A stretch of 64,000 nucleotides of DNA from Caballeronia sp. M1242 (GTDB lineage: Bacteria > Pseudomonadota > Gammaproteobacteria > Burkholderiales > Burkholderiaceae). The notes below the pieces were generated by a model that saw nothing but the letters and a program-made list of their open reading frames with translations, made no database searches and was not told where the DNA came from. Positions 18,806-27,880 of the stretch are shown here, one piece after another. The stretch covers positions 620,001-684,000 of the forward strand of contig NZ_CP071130.1 in the NCBI RefSeq assembly GCF_017220215.1, given 5' to 3'. Every line of letters starts with the position of its first letter. Positions within the stretch are counted from its first letter, which is position 1. A program made the translations under genes and the position numbers.

Positions 18806-19855
18806 ATGACCACGCTTCGACAACCCCGCGTCGCGCTCGGCTGGCTGGTGTTCCTGCTGATCGCCGTCGCGGGCCTTTTCTATGTCAAATGGTTCCCGTA
18901 CTACAACCGCGCGTTTGTCGCGGCGAGCCAGCATTCCATCGGCAAGTCGATTTTGATGGGCGCGTCCGCGAGCGCGCCGGAGCCGTCGTGGCAGGCCGCG
19001 CTCGATTACGCGATGGCCTACGGCAAGGCCATCTGGCAGGCGATGGTGCTCGGCCTGTTGCTGGGCTCGGCGGTGCAGGCGCTGATCCCGCCGCAATGGG
19101 TCGCGCGCGCGCTCGGCCAGCATAGCTTCGGCAGCGTGATCAACGGCGGACTGATGTCCTTGCCCGGCATGATGTGCACGTGCTGCGCGGCGCCGGTCGT
19201 CGCGGGCCTGCGCGCGCGTCAGGCGGCGCCGGGCGCGGCGATCGCGTTCTGGCTCGGCAACACGGTGCTCAATCCGGCGGCGCTGGTATTCATGGGCTTC
19301 GTGCTCGGCTGGCAGTGGACCGGCCTGCGGCTGGTGCTCGGCGTGTTGATGGTGTTCGGCCTCGGCTACGCGGTGAACCGCATGGTGACGCCCGCGCAGG
19401 CGACGGCATCGCGCGAGGCGCTCGCGAAGCTGATCGAAGAAGACGAGCCGGGCACTGCGTTCTCGCGCTGGATCAAGATTCTCGGGCGCATGACGCTGCG
19501 GCTCGTGCCCGAGTACATCGTGCTGGTGCTGCTGCTTGCCGCGGCGCGGGCGTGGCTCTTTCCGCATATCGGGCCGGATATCGGTAACGGCGCGCTGTGG
19601 ATCGTCGCGTTCGCGGTGGCCGGCACGCTGTTCGTCATTCCGACGGCGGGCGAAGTGCCCATTATCCAGGCGATGCTGTCGCTCGGCATGGCGGCCGGCC
19701 CGGCGGGCGCGCTGCTGATGACGCTGCCGCCCGTGAGCGTGCCGTCGATGGCGATGCTCGCCCGCTCGTTTCCGCCGCGCGTGCTTGCGTTCGTCGCGGG
19801 GGCGGTGGTGGGGTTCGGCGTCGTCGCAGGCACGATTGCGGCGGCGTTCTTCTGA
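18806..19855 (+). CDS. DUF318/ArsP-type permease with CxCC motif
   Basis: A 349-residue polytopic protein with about eight membrane segments. [22 protein letters not shown] carries the cysteine cluster typical of the YraQ/ArsP permease superfamily, and a second repeat contains FVIPTAGEVPIIQAML. ArsP itself exports organoarsenicals. The substrate here is unknown, and the position directly behind selU hints at a selenium or sulfur compound, which is inference only. The gene converges on the DUF2474/cyd operon. Confidence 0.8.
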   Translation: MTTLRQPRVALGWLVFLLIAVAGLFYVKWFPYYNRAFVAASQHSIGKSILMGASASAPEPSWQAALDYAMAYGKAIWQAMVLGLLLGSAVQALIPPQWVARALGQHSFGSVINGGLMSLPGMMCTCCAAPVVAGLRARQAAPGAAIAFWLGNTVLNPAALVFMGFVLGWQWTGLRLVLGVLMVFGLGYAVNRMVTPAQATASREALAKLIEEDEPGTAFSRWIKILGRMTLRLVPEYIVLVLLLAAARAWLFPHIGPDIGNGALWIVAFAVAGTLFVIPTAGEVPIIQAMLSLGMAAGPAGALLMTLPPVSVPSMAMLARSFPPRVLAFVAGAVVGFGVVAGTIAAAFF

Positions 19856-19879
19856 CGTCCGCCGCAACGGACTCGCGGT

Positions 19880-19999
19880 TCAATGAATCGCCGTCCCGAG
19901 CCGAATCAACAGCTTGAACGGCAGCGCGAGCAGCATCGCGCCGCCGACGCCCGCCATCCACAGCGCGACGAACCAGAACAGCTTCGTCGCGCGCGTCAT
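19880..19999 (-). CDS. DUF2474 small subunit of cyanide-insensitive oxidase operon
   Basis: A 39-residue single-span membrane protein: MTRATKLFWFVALW, a GVGGAMLLALPF core and a short basic tail. It starts 19 bases after the cydB stop. Short DUF2474 proteins of this type sit at the end of CIO-type cytochrome bd operons and probably play the part of CydX, stabilising the complex. Confidence 0.85.
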   Translation of the reverse strand: MTRATKLFWFVALWMAGVGGAMLLALPFKLLIRLGTAIH

Positions 20000-20018
20000 T
20001 GCAGTCTCGCCGCCGCGC

Positions 20019-21020
20019 TCAGTGGTAGTGATGTTCGCCATGACGCACCTTTCCTCTGAATACCCAATAGCCCAGCGTCGTGTACGCGATGATGACCGGC
20101 AGAATCACCGCCGCGCCGACAATCGTGAATAGCTGGCTCGACCGCGGCGACGCCGCATCCCAGATCGACACGCCGGGGAAAATGTCGTTCGGCGAGATGC
20201 TCGCGACCAGTCCCGCGTAGCCCAGCACCACGAAGCCGAGCGCGACGGCGAACGGCCGCTTTTCGTGGCGCGACAAGATGGACCGCCGCATCGCCCAGGC
20301 GCACGCAAGGACGAGTATCGGCACCGGCAGCATGCGATAGAAAAGCGGCGAATCGAACCAGCGCGACGCGATGCTCGCATCGAGCAACGGCGTCCACACG
20401 CTGACGACGGCGATCGTCGCGAGTTGCAGCAGCGTCAACGGCCACACGACGCGGTACATGCGCCGCTGCAAGTCGCCTTCGGTCTTCGCGATCAGCCAGC
20501 ACGCGCCCAGCAACGCATATGTGACGACGAGCGCGCCACCCGTGAACATGGAAAACGGCGTGAACCAGCCGAAGGCATCGCCGGAAAAGCGGCCGTCCGC
20601 GACCGGAATGCCGTCGAGGAACGCGCCCAGCGCCACACCCTGAAAGAACGTCGCGCCCGCCGAGCCGCCGATGAACGCGAGATCCCACATTGGCTTGGTG
20701 CGCGACGCCTTCGCGCGAATCTCGAACGACACGCCCCGGAAAATCAGGCAAACGAGCATGAGCACGAGCGGCAGATAAAGCGCCGAGAGCACGGTCGAAT
20801 AGACCATCGGGAACGCGGCGAACAGGCCCGCGCCGCCGAGCACGAGCCATGTCTCGTTGCCGTCCCAGACGGGCGCGACGGTGTTCATCATCACGTCGCG
20901 GTCGTGCTGGTCCGGGAAGAACGGAAAGAGAATGCCGATGCCGAGGTCGAAGCCGTCGAGCACCACGTACATGAGAAGACCGAGCGCGATGATCGCGGCC
21001 CAGGCGAGTGTAAGGTCCAT
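20019..21020 (-). CDS. cydB: Cytochrome bd / cyanide-insensitive quinol oxidase subunit II
   Basis: A 333-residue polytopic subunit. MYVVLDGFDLGIGILFPF, VAPVWDGNETWLVLGGAGLFAAFP and the C-terminal VIIAYTTLGYWVFRGKV block are diagnostic. The start at 21020 (MDLTLAW) is favoured because AGGAG lies seven bases upstream; ATG 21026 overlaps the cydA stop but is too close to that site. With subunit I it oxidises quinol and reduces oxygen at the inner membrane without proton pumping. Confidence 0.94.
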   Translation of the reverse strand: MDLTLAWAAIIALGLLMYVVLDGFDLGIGILFPFFPDQHDRDVMMNTVAPVWDGNETWLVLGGAGLFAAFPMVYSTVLSALYLPLVLMLVCLIFRGVSFEIRAKASRTKPMWDLAFIGGSAGATFFQGVALGAFLDGIPVADGRFSGDAFGWFTPFSMFTGGALVVTYALLGACWLIAKTEGDLQRRMYRVVWPLTLLQLATIAVVSVWTPLLDASIASRWFDSPLFYRMLPVPILVLACAWAMRRSILSRHEKRPFAVALGFVVLGYAGLVASISPNDIFPGVSIWDAASPRSSQLFTIVGAAVILPVIIAYTTLGYWVFRGKVRHGEHHYH

Positions 21021-21022
21021 GG

Positions 21023-22426
21023 TCATGCTCCTTCGATGGACTGATTGGGCAACGAAAGCGGCCGGCGCGCCGTGCCCGCCGCCGAAGCCGGCGCGAGCGT
21101 TTCGCCCGGCAGCGCGGGGCCGTGGCGCAGCAGCTTGAGCAGGTAGTAGATGCCCGTGCCGAACACGATCGTGTAGACCACCACGAACGCGAGCAGCGAC
21201 ACGCCCACCTGCTGCGCGGTGACGGGCGAGACGGCATCGGCCGTGCGCATCACGCCGTAGACCACCCACGGCTGGCGGCCGGCTTCGGTCGTGACCCAGC
21301 CCGCGAGCAACGTGATGAAGCCGGTCGGCCCCATGACGAGCGCGAAGCGATGGAACCAGCGCGCATCGAACAGCCTGCGTTTGCGATGCAGCAGCCACCC
21401 GGCGACGGACATCACGATCATCAGCACGCCGAGGCCCGCCATCACGCGAAAACTCCAGAACACGATGGTCGAGTTGGGGCGCTCATCCTTCGGAAAAGAC
21501 TTCAGGCCGCGTATTTCGCCGTTCCAGCTATGCGTGAGGATCAGGCTGCCGAGATGCGGAATCTGAACCGCGTACTTGGTCGTTTCGGCCTGCATGTCCG
21601 GAATGCCGAACACGTTGAGCGCCGTGCCGCCTTTCTCCGTGTCCCAGATGCCTTCTATCGCCGCGATTTTGGCCGGCTGATATTCGCGCGTGTTGAGGCC
21701 GTGCGCGTCGCCGACGAGCGCCTGAATCGGCGTCAAGGCGAGCAGCAGCCACAGCGCCATCGAGAAGGTCTTCTTGATTGCCGGATCGCGCCGGCCTTTC
21801 AGCAGATGCCATGCGCCCGTCGCCGCGACGACGAGCGCCGCCACGATGAACGCGGCAATCGCCATGTGCGCGAGCCGATACGGAAACGAAGGGTTGAAGA
21901 TGATCGCGAACCAGTCGACCGGCACCACGTGATCGCCCTCGATGCGAAAGCCTTGCGGCGTCTGCATCCAGCTATTCGAAGCGAGAATCCAGAACGTGGA
22001 GATGAGCGTGCCGATGGCGACCATCAGCGTCGCGCCGAAGTGCGCCTTCGGGCCGACCTTGTTCCATCCGAACAGCATGATGCCGAGGAAGCCTGCTTCG
22101 AGGAAGAACGCGGTCATCACTTCGTAGGTCAGCAGCGGGCCGGTGATGGGACCCGCGAAGCTGGAGAAGCCGCCCCAGTTGGTGCCGAATTCGTACGCCA
22201 TGACGACGCCCGACACCACGCCCATGCCGAAGGCGACCGCGAAGACCTTCGACCAGAAAAGGCACAGTTCCTTGTAGACCGGTTTGCCGGTTTTGAGCCA
22301 TGCGCCTTCCAGCACGGCGATGAAGCTCGCGAGCCCGATGGACAGCGCCGGAAAGATGATGTGAAACGATACGGTGAAGGCGAACTGTATCCGCGCCAGA
22401 TCGAGTGCTTCAGGAGTCGATTGCAT
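21023..22426 (-). CDS. cydA: Cytochrome bd / cyanide-insensitive quinol oxidase subunit I (CioA type)
   Basis: A 467-residue haem-binding subunit. LARIQFAFTVSFHIIFPALS carries the haem ligand histidine, with GPITGPLLTYEVMTAFFLEA and GRQPWVVYGVMRT downstream. The quinol loop is short and lacks the long E. coli insertion, which groups it with CIO oxidases tolerant of cyanide and often used at low oxygen. The start at 22426 fits the family N-terminus (ALDLARIQF). About 400 bp of non-coding DNA precede it. Confidence 0.95.
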   Translation of the reverse strand: MQSTPEALDLARIQFAFTVSFHIIFPALSIGLASFIAVLEGAWLKTGKPVYKELCLFWSKVFAVAFGMGVVSGVVMAYEFGTNWGGFSSFAGPITGPLLTYEVMTAFFLEAGFLGIMLFGWNKVGPKAHFGATLMVAIGTLISTFWILASNSWMQTPQGFRIEGDHVVPVDWFAIIFNPSFPYRLAHMAIAAFIVAALVVAATGAWHLLKGRRDPAIKKTFSMALWLLLALTPIQALVGDAHGLNTREYQPAKIAAIEGIWDTEKGGTALNVFGIPDMQAETTKYAVQIPHLGSLILTHSWNGEIRGLKSFPKDERPNSTIVFWSFRVMAGLGVLMIVMSVAGWLLHRKRRLFDARWFHRFALVMGPTGFITLLAGWVTTEAGRQPWVVYGVMRTADAVSPVTAQQVGVSLLAFVVVYTIVFGTGIYYLLKLLRHGPALPGETLAPASAAGTARRPLSLPNQSIEGA

Positions 22427-22831
22427 GATGACGTCTGCTACGTAGCGTGTCTTGGCCAGGTCGGCCGTGTTTCGGTTTGCGTTGGTAACGGGGCAGAGCG
22501 TAGCGCTGAATCGCGCGAGGTGTTGCGCTGCGTCAGCAAAGCCGGCTTGCGCGGAAATGCCGCAGTTTCGACGTAGTACCGCGTCTATTTGCTTGATATT
22601 GCGAGGTTTTCGAGATAGCGGGCGCGACCGGCATGGAGGACGCAAGCAGGCATCGTCGCGACAATCGACCGCACTGCATCAAGCGCTTTTCGCGACATTC
22701 GGCAATGCGTTGCCTTCGGAAATAGGCGGACGAACTTTGACTTACCGGCCGTGTAGAGAAGGGCGCCGGCGCGGGTACGATAATCGCTTTATGAGCAGCG
22801 CGCGACGCGCCAACTAAACGGAGAAAGCAAC
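22427..22831 (+). other. Intergenic region between cydA and ypfJ-like gene
   Basis: About 400 bp between divergent genes. No supported gene, tRNA, clear inverted repeat or perfect FNR/ANR box (TTGAT-N4-ATCAA) was found. It must hold the promoters for the oxidase operon and the metallopeptidase. Confidence 0.6.
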
Positions 22832-23704
22832 ATGCGCCTCGATGATGAAGCGGAGAGTCAGAACGTCGAAGACCGGCGCGGATCGGGCGGGTTCAGCATT
22901 GGCGGCGGCTCGATCGGGATTGGGACGATCATCGTCGCGCTGGCAGCGTCGTATTTTTTCGGCATCAATCCGATGACGATCATCAACGGCGCGCAGGTCT
23001 TGCACGGCAATGCGCCGCAACGCCAGGCCGCGCCGAGCGACGCGCCGCCGGCGAACGACCCAGGCGCGGTCTTCGTGCGCCGCGTCCTCGGCAACACGGA
23101 ACGCACGTGGGAGCACATCTTCCGCACGCAGTTCAATCAGGACTATCCGGCGCCGAAGCTCGTGCTGTTCTCGGGCGGCACGCAGACGGCATGCGGCATG
23201 GGCCAGGCGGCAATGGGGCCGTTCTACTGTCCGGCCGACCGCAAGGTTTATATCGATTTGTCGTTCTACCGCGAGTTGCGCGACCGTTTCGGCGCGGGCG
23301 GCGACTTCGCTCAGGCTTATGTCATCGCGCATGAGGTGGGGCATCACGTTCAGAACGTGCTCGGCATCTCAGACAAAGTTGACCAGGCGCGGGCGCGGAT
23401 GTCGCGTGAGCAGGCGAATGCGTTGTCCGTGCGCGTCGAATTGCAGGCGGATTGCTTCGCCGGCGTCTGGGCGGCTGTGGCGCAACGGGACAATGCGAAG
23501 CTCATCGAACCGGGCGACTTCGAGCAGGGCCTGAACGCGGCCGGCGCGATCGGGGACGATCGCTTGCAGCAGGAGACGCAAGGGCGCGTGGTGCCGGAAG
23601 CGTTCACGCACGGAACGAGCGCGCAGCGGCAGCGTTGGCTGCGGCGAGGGTTGTCGACGGGCGATGTTAGGCAGTGCGATACGTTTTCGGCGCAGGGGTT
23701 GTAG
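22832..23704 (+). CDS. ypfJ: YpfJ-type neutral zinc metallopeptidase
   Basis: A 290-residue membrane-anchored protein: a short charged N-terminus (MRLDDEAESQNVEDRRG), a glycine-rich run, one membrane span (about residues 30-47) and a periplasmic peptidase domain. The zinc motif HEVGHHVQN is intact, with a later VELQADCFAGVW that supplies the downstream acidic ligand region. The YDLSFY-like block appears as VYIDLSFYRELRDRF. Substrate unknown. GGAGAAAG lies upstream of the ATG. Confidence 0.9.
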   Translation: MRLDDEAESQNVEDRRGSGGFSIGGGSIGIGTIIVALAASYFFGINPMTIINGAQVLHGNAPQRQAAPSDAPPANDPGAVFVRRVLGNTERTWEHIFRTQFNQDYPAPKLVLFSGGTQTACGMGQAAMGPFYCPADRKVYIDLSFYRELRDRFGAGGDFAQAYVIAHEVGHHVQNVLGISDKVDQARARMSREQANALSVRVELQADCFAGVWAAVAQRDNAKLIEPGDFEQGLNAAGAIGDDRLQQETQGRVVPEAFTHGTSAQRQRWLRRGLSTGDVRQCDTFSAQGL

Positions 23705-23866
23705 CGGGGTGAGTGAAAGTTTGCCTGAAACGGCACGGAACGCCTTGCGAATTGATTCTTCTCCTGCGGACCCCAACAAATTTCCGGGCGAGCGAATGCG
23801 CGTCGCCACACGGTGCGCGTCGCTCATCGATGCTACCTTGGCACGTCAACACGAAATGGGGATGAG

Positions 23867-24097
23867 ATGAAGCGCAAGTCATCGGGCGTGGCCGTAGTCG
23901 CGGTGCTCGTGGGCGTGGCCGTCGCGGTGACGCTTTATATCGCGAGCTTCGGCAGGTCGTCGCGTCACGCCAGCATCGACACGCCCACGACGCACGACGC
24001 CATCTCAAAGCAAGACATGCACGCGAGCGACGCCGCCTTCACCGCAGCGCCGATGCAGCCCGTCTCCGCTTCCAGCGACGCAACCGCAGCGCGTTAG
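23867..24097 (+). CDS. Small hypothetical membrane-anchored protein
   Basis: A 76-residue protein with a basic start (MKRKSSG), one hydrophobic helix (about residues 8-27, VAVVAVLVGVAVAVTLYIA) and a polar Ser/Thr/Ala-rich tail. GGGG lies about six bases before the ATG. Codon use fits its neighbours. No family recognised; it may be transcribed with the GH15 gene that starts about 50 bases later. Confidence 0.55.
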   Translation: MKRKSSGVAVVAVLVGVAVAVTLYIASFGRSSRHASIDTPTTHDAISKQDMHASDAAFTAAPMQPVSASSDATAAR

Positions 24098-24149
24098 GCT
24101 CGAACATCGTCGCGTCGACCCTTTGTCCTGGACGCGACAAATCACGGGA

Positions 24150-26039
24150 ATGCGCCTTGCTCACCGGCTTGAAACTTCAAGCCGGAGCATATCCTTGGGC
24201 CATCCATCGCAGCAGATTCCGCTCGCCGTCCTGCCTGTCGATGCGCGCGGCATCATCGGCAACATGAAGACGGCGGCGCTGGTTTCGGTGCGCGGCACGA
24301 TCGACTTCATGTGCTTTCCGCGCGTCGATTCGCCCACGCTATTCGCGGCGCTGCTCGACGACGAGCACGGTGGCTCTTTCGCGATCTCCCCGCGCGATCC
24401 GGATGCCAACGTCAAGCAGATGTATCTGCCCGAGACGAACGTGCTGCTCACGCGCTTTATGACGGGCGAGGGCGTCTGCGAGTTGCTGGACCTGATGCCC
24501 GTGCCGTCGTCCGAAGCGCGCGTGGATGCGGTGCCGAATTGCGTCATGCGCATCGTGCGCATCGTGTACGGTCGCATGACACTGAATGTCCGGTGCGATC
24601 CGCGCTTCGACTACGCGCGCGTCGCGCACACGGCACATGCGGTAGAGAAGGGCGTGCAATTCACGAGAGCCGACAACGGCACGCCGCTTGTACTGCGCGC
24701 GAGCGTGCCCCTTTCCATCGAGCATGATGCCGTACGCGCGACGCTCGACATGAAAGAGGGCGACTCGGCCTGCTTCGCGCTTGGCGCCGTCGACGACATG
24801 CCGAAGCTCGACACCAAAGAGAGGTTCGACGGCATGTTGCAGGAGACGATCGCTTTCTGGAAAGAGTGGTCGTCGCGCTCGACGTATCGCGGACGATACC
24901 GCGAAGTCGTGCTTCGTTCCGCGCTGACGCTCAAGCTGCTGAGTTCGGACGAACATGGCGCGATTGTGGCGGCGCCGACGTTCGGTTTGCCCGAAGCGCA
25001 GGACGGCTCGCGCCGGTGGGACTATCGCTACACGTGGATTCGCGACGCCGCGTTCTCCGTTTATGCGCTTTTGCGTCTCGGCTATACGGGCGAGGCCGAG
25101 CGCTTCATGCGCTGGATTGCCGAGCGCAATCGCGATTGCAGTTCGGACGGGTCGCTTGCCGTGATGTATGCAGTGGACGGCGAGCCCGCACCCGAAGAAA
25201 CGCAACTCTCTGCGCTCGGCGAATCGGCGCCGGGTAAGCTCGTCGTGGGCAACGGCGCCCGTGGACAAACGCAGCTCGATGTCTATGGCGCGCTGCTCGA
25301 TTCGGTCTATCTCTACAACAAATATGGCGCGGCGATCTCGTATCAGGGCTGGCGGCATGTGACGCGCACCGTCGACTATGTCGTCGAGCACTGGCGCGAG
25401 GCCGACCACGGCATCTGGGAGTTTCGCAACGGCAAGCGGCCGCTGCTGCATTCGCGGCTGATGTGCTGGGTGACGGTGGATCGCGCGCTGCGTCTTGCGC
25501 AGAAGCGCTCGCTTCCCGCGCCGCTCGCGACATGGTTTCAGACGCGCGACGACATTCATCGCGACATACACGAGCAGTTCTTCAACGAAGAGCTGCAGTC
25601 GTTCGTGCAGACGCCGGGTTCATCGACGCTCGATGCATCCGCGTTAATGATGCCGCTCGTGCGCTTCATCGGCCCGAAAGATCCGCGCTGGACCGGCACG
25701 CTGGATGCGATCGGCCGCGATCTGCGCGTCGATCCGCTGGTGTTCCGATACACGCGCGGCACGACGCTCGACGGTCTTCCCGGCATGGAAGGCGGCTTCA
25801 GCGCGTGCTCGTTCTGGTATGCGGAGGCGCTCGCGCGCTCGGGCCGCGTGGACGAGGGGCGGCTCGTGTTCGAGAAGATGCTCGCCTATGCGAACCATCT
25901 CGGGCTGTTCTCGGAAGAAGTGGCGACCAACGGCGCGGCCCTCGGCAATTTTCCGCAGGCGCTGACGCATCTGGCGCTGATCAGCGCGGCGTATCAGCTG
26001 GATCGGGATCTGGATCGTACGCATGTGCCGTGGACTTGA
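24150..26039 (+). CDS. Glycoside hydrolase family 15 (glucoamylase/trehalase-like) protein
   Basis: About 629 residues. An N-terminal beta-rich domain (GIIGNMKTAALVSVRGTIDFMCFPRVDSP) is followed by an (alpha/alpha)6 barrel (RRWDYRYTWIRDAAF). The catalytic pair is visible: the acid in GIWEFRNG and the base in LFSEEVATNGAALGNFPQALTHLAL. Bacterial members hydrolyse alpha-glucans or trehalose. No signal peptide is obvious, so it is probably cytoplasmic. The start is uncertain: ATG 24150 or TTG 24123 are both in frame, about 35 residues before the conserved core. Confidence 0.88.
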   Translation: MRLAHRLETSSRSISLGHPSQQIPLAVLPVDARGIIGNMKTAALVSVRGTIDFMCFPRVDSPTLFAALLDDEHGGSFAISPRDPDANVKQMYLPETNVLLTRFMTGEGVCELLDLMPVPSSEARVDAVPNCVMRIVRIVYGRMTLNVRCDPRFDYARVAHTAHAVEKGVQFTRADNGTPLVLRASVPLSIEHDAVRATLDMKEGDSACFALGAVDDMPKLDTKERFDGMLQETIAFWKEWSSRSTYRGRYREVVLRSALTLKLLSSDEHGAIVAAPTFGLPEAQDGSRRWDYRYTWIRDAAFSVYALLRLGYTGEAERFMRWIAERNRDCSSDGSLAVMYAVDGEPAPEETQLSALGESAPGKLVVGNGARGQTQLDVYGALLDSVYLYNKYGAAISYQGWRHVTRTVDYVVEHWREADHGIWEFRNGKRPLLHSRLMCWVTVDRALRLAQKRSLPAPLATWFQTRDDIHRDIHEQFFNEELQSFVQTPGSSTLDASALMMPLVRFIGPKDPRWTGTLDAIGRDLRVDPLVFRYTRGTTLDGLPGMEGGFSACSFWYAEALARSGRVDEGRLVFEKMLAYANHLGLFSEEVATNGAALGNFPQALTHLALISAAYQLDRDLDRTHVPWT

Positions 26040-26161
26040 GGGCGGGATGTGAGCGCTTTGGCGCTGGGCGTCAGTTGACATAACACAAATTAGCGATGTT
26101 TAAGTAAGCGCCCAAAACAGAATTCGCCGCGCCCGTGAAGCATTCAGCCGAAACGGCCGGC

Positions 26162-26365
26162 TCATTCCGCTGGCGGCATCGGCTCCGACGCGCCGAACGA
26201 ACTCTCTTGCGCCGGCGACGCGCCCGGGCCCGCCGGATTCACATCCGGCGGCGTGCCGAGCGTCCGGCTCGGCTCGCGCTCGGGCGGCGCAATCGGCTCA
26301 TTCGACGGATCCGCAGCGGGCGACGTGTTCGCCCACTTCGTACAGGACCGAAGCCAACCCGCCAG
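26162..26365 (-). CDS. Coding-like short reading frame without a normal start codon
   Basis: This minus-strand frame reads 67 residues to TGA 26162-26164. It starts with hydrophobic LAGWLRSCTKWAN and continues as a Pro/Glu/Ser-rich tail with NEPIAPPEREPS and TLGTPPDVNPAGP. Most codons end in G or C, as in real genes here. No ATG, GTG or TTG is found in frame before the hydrophobic part, and the frame runs on upstream into the GlcD-like gene. A GTT at 26372-26374 could be a decayed GTG. It may be a small gene with a lost or unusual start, or a remnant. Confidence 0.4.
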   Translation of the reverse strand: MAGWLRSCTKWANTSPAADPSNEPIAPPEREPSRTLGTPPDVNPAGPGASPAQESSFGASEPMPPAE

Positions 26366-26376
26366 CCAACGAACGC

Positions 26377-27765
26377 CTAAACGACTTTGCCCGGATTCAA
26401 CAGCCCGAGTGGATCGAGCGCGCTCTTGATCGCACGCATCGCGTCGATGTCCGTCTCTCGACGGCTTTGCGAAAGGAACGCTCGCTTCTTGACGCCGATG
26501 CCGTGCTCGGCCGATATCGACCCGTTCAACTCGCGCGTGACGTCGTAAATGACGCGGTCGATATCGTCATGGTCGTGCTTGCCCATGCCCGGCACGTCCA
26601 CGACGATATGAATGTTCCCGTCGCCCAGATGCCCGTAAATCATGACGAGCGATTGCGGCCAGTGCTCGCGCAGACGCGCCTCGCAGCGCGCGGCAGCCTC
26701 GCCGACTTGCGCGATGGAAAAGCTCACGTCGTAGGCGGCGTGGTTCGGTATGAACCGCTGATACTCGCCGGGCGCATCGCGGATCGCCCAGAACGCGAGC
26801 GCATGCGCTTCCGACGACGCAATCGCCGCGTCCGTCACGATGCCTTCTTCCAGCATCGCGCCCAGAAACTCCTCGAACGCTTCGCCGTGGCGCGTCGGAT
26901 CGGTCCCGACGCTTTCGAGCAAGACGTAGAACGGATGCGCTGAACCGAGGGGCGCGCGCAGCTGCGGCAAGTTGGCGAGCACCGCATCGTGATAGCCGGC
27001 CCACATGACCTCGAATGCCGACACGCCCGACGCCAGCCTCGCCTGCGAACGCGCGAGCAGCGTGGTCACCGCGTTGAAGTCGGGCAAGCCGCACCATGCG
27101 GTCGCCGTCGCAGTGGGTTTCGGACGCAGACGCAGCACGACCCGCGTGATGACCGCAAGCGTGCCTTCGCTTCCGATCAGAAGATGCCGCAAGTCGTAGC
27201 CGCTGTTGTTCTTGATCATCTTGTTGAGATCGCCGACGACGGCACCGCTTGCCAGCACCGCTTCCAGCCCGAGCACCTGATCGCGCATCATCCCGTACTT
27301 GATGACGCGATTGCCGCCCGCGTTCGTCGCGAGATTGCCGCCGATCGAACAACTGCCGCGTGCGCCCAGATCGAGCGGAAAGTAGAAGCCCGCCGCGCTC
27401 GCCGCTTCCTGCACGGTCTGCAACGCGGTCCCGGCTTCGACCGTCATCGTGCCGGACACTTCGTCGATTTCGACGATGCGATTCATGCGATCCAGGCTCA
27501 GCGCCACTTCGCCGCCGCGCGCATTTGCTCCGCCGACGAGTCCCGTCAACCCGCCTTGCGTGACCACGGGCTGCCGAAAGCGCGAGCAAATGGAAAGCGC
27601 CTGTGCCACTTCTTCCGTCGTGCGCGGGCGAATGAGCGCAAGCGGAATCTCGCCCGGCAGTCCGCTCCAGTCCACGACGCGCCGGTCGCCGAATTCTTCC
27701 GGAAGCGCGACCACTTCCGCGCCGAGAGTCTCGCGCAATGCGCGTATTGCTTCTGTTGCCGTCAT
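26377..27765 (-). CDS. GlcD-like FAD-linked 2-hydroxyacid dehydrogenase
   Basis: A 462-residue FAD enzyme of the D-lactate / D-2-hydroxyglutarate dehydrogenase group. The PCMH FAD-binding part has PVVTQGGLTGLVGGANARGG and GARGSCSIGGNLATNAGGNRVIKYG. The C-terminal FAD-oxidase part has YGHLGDGNIHIVV and SAEHGIGVKKR, including the metal-binding histidines. It stands alone, so the exact substrate cannot be fixed. Confidence 0.9.
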   Translation of the reverse strand: MTATEAIRALRETLGAEVVALPEEFGDRRVVDWSGLPGEIPLALIRPRTTEEVAQALSICSRFRQPVVTQGGLTGLVGGANARGGEVALSLDRMNRIVEIDEVSGTMTVEAGTALQTVQEAASAAGFYFPLDLGARGSCSIGGNLATNAGGNRVIKYGMMRDQVLGLEAVLASGAVVGDLNKMIKNNSGYDLRHLLIGSEGTLAVITRVVLRLRPKPTATATAWCGLPDFNAVTTLLARSQARLASGVSAFEVMWAGYHDAVLANLPQLRAPLGSAHPFYVLLESVGTDPTRHGEAFEEFLGAMLEEGIVTDAAIASSEAHALAFWAIRDAPGEYQRFIPNHAAYDVSFSIAQVGEAAARCEARLREHWPQSLVMIYGHLGDGNIHIVVDVPGMGKHDHDDIDRVIYDVTRELNGSISAEHGIGVKKRAFLSQSRRETDIDAMRAIKSALDPLGLLNPGKVV

Positions 27766-27880
27766 GTGCTGCGTGTCTCCGTGTGCGTTGCGGCGCGCTT
27801 GATCGAATGCGCGCCTTCGTCACCATATACCGCACCGGGCCGCGACGGCAAGCGCGCGAGCGTAGGCACCTTGCATGCGG

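Noticed and set aside
17729..19867. 712-codon minus-strand frame opposite selU and the permease
   Set aside because: Arg/His/Gln-rich with no motifs; both genes on the plus strand are clear.
21122..22576. 484-codon frame opposite cydA
   Set aside because: Shadow of cydA; no start context and biased composition.
26135..26380. 81-codon plus-strand Arg-rich frame
   Set aside because: The opposite strand shows the more gene-like codon pattern; this frame is almost all Arg, Ala and Leu.
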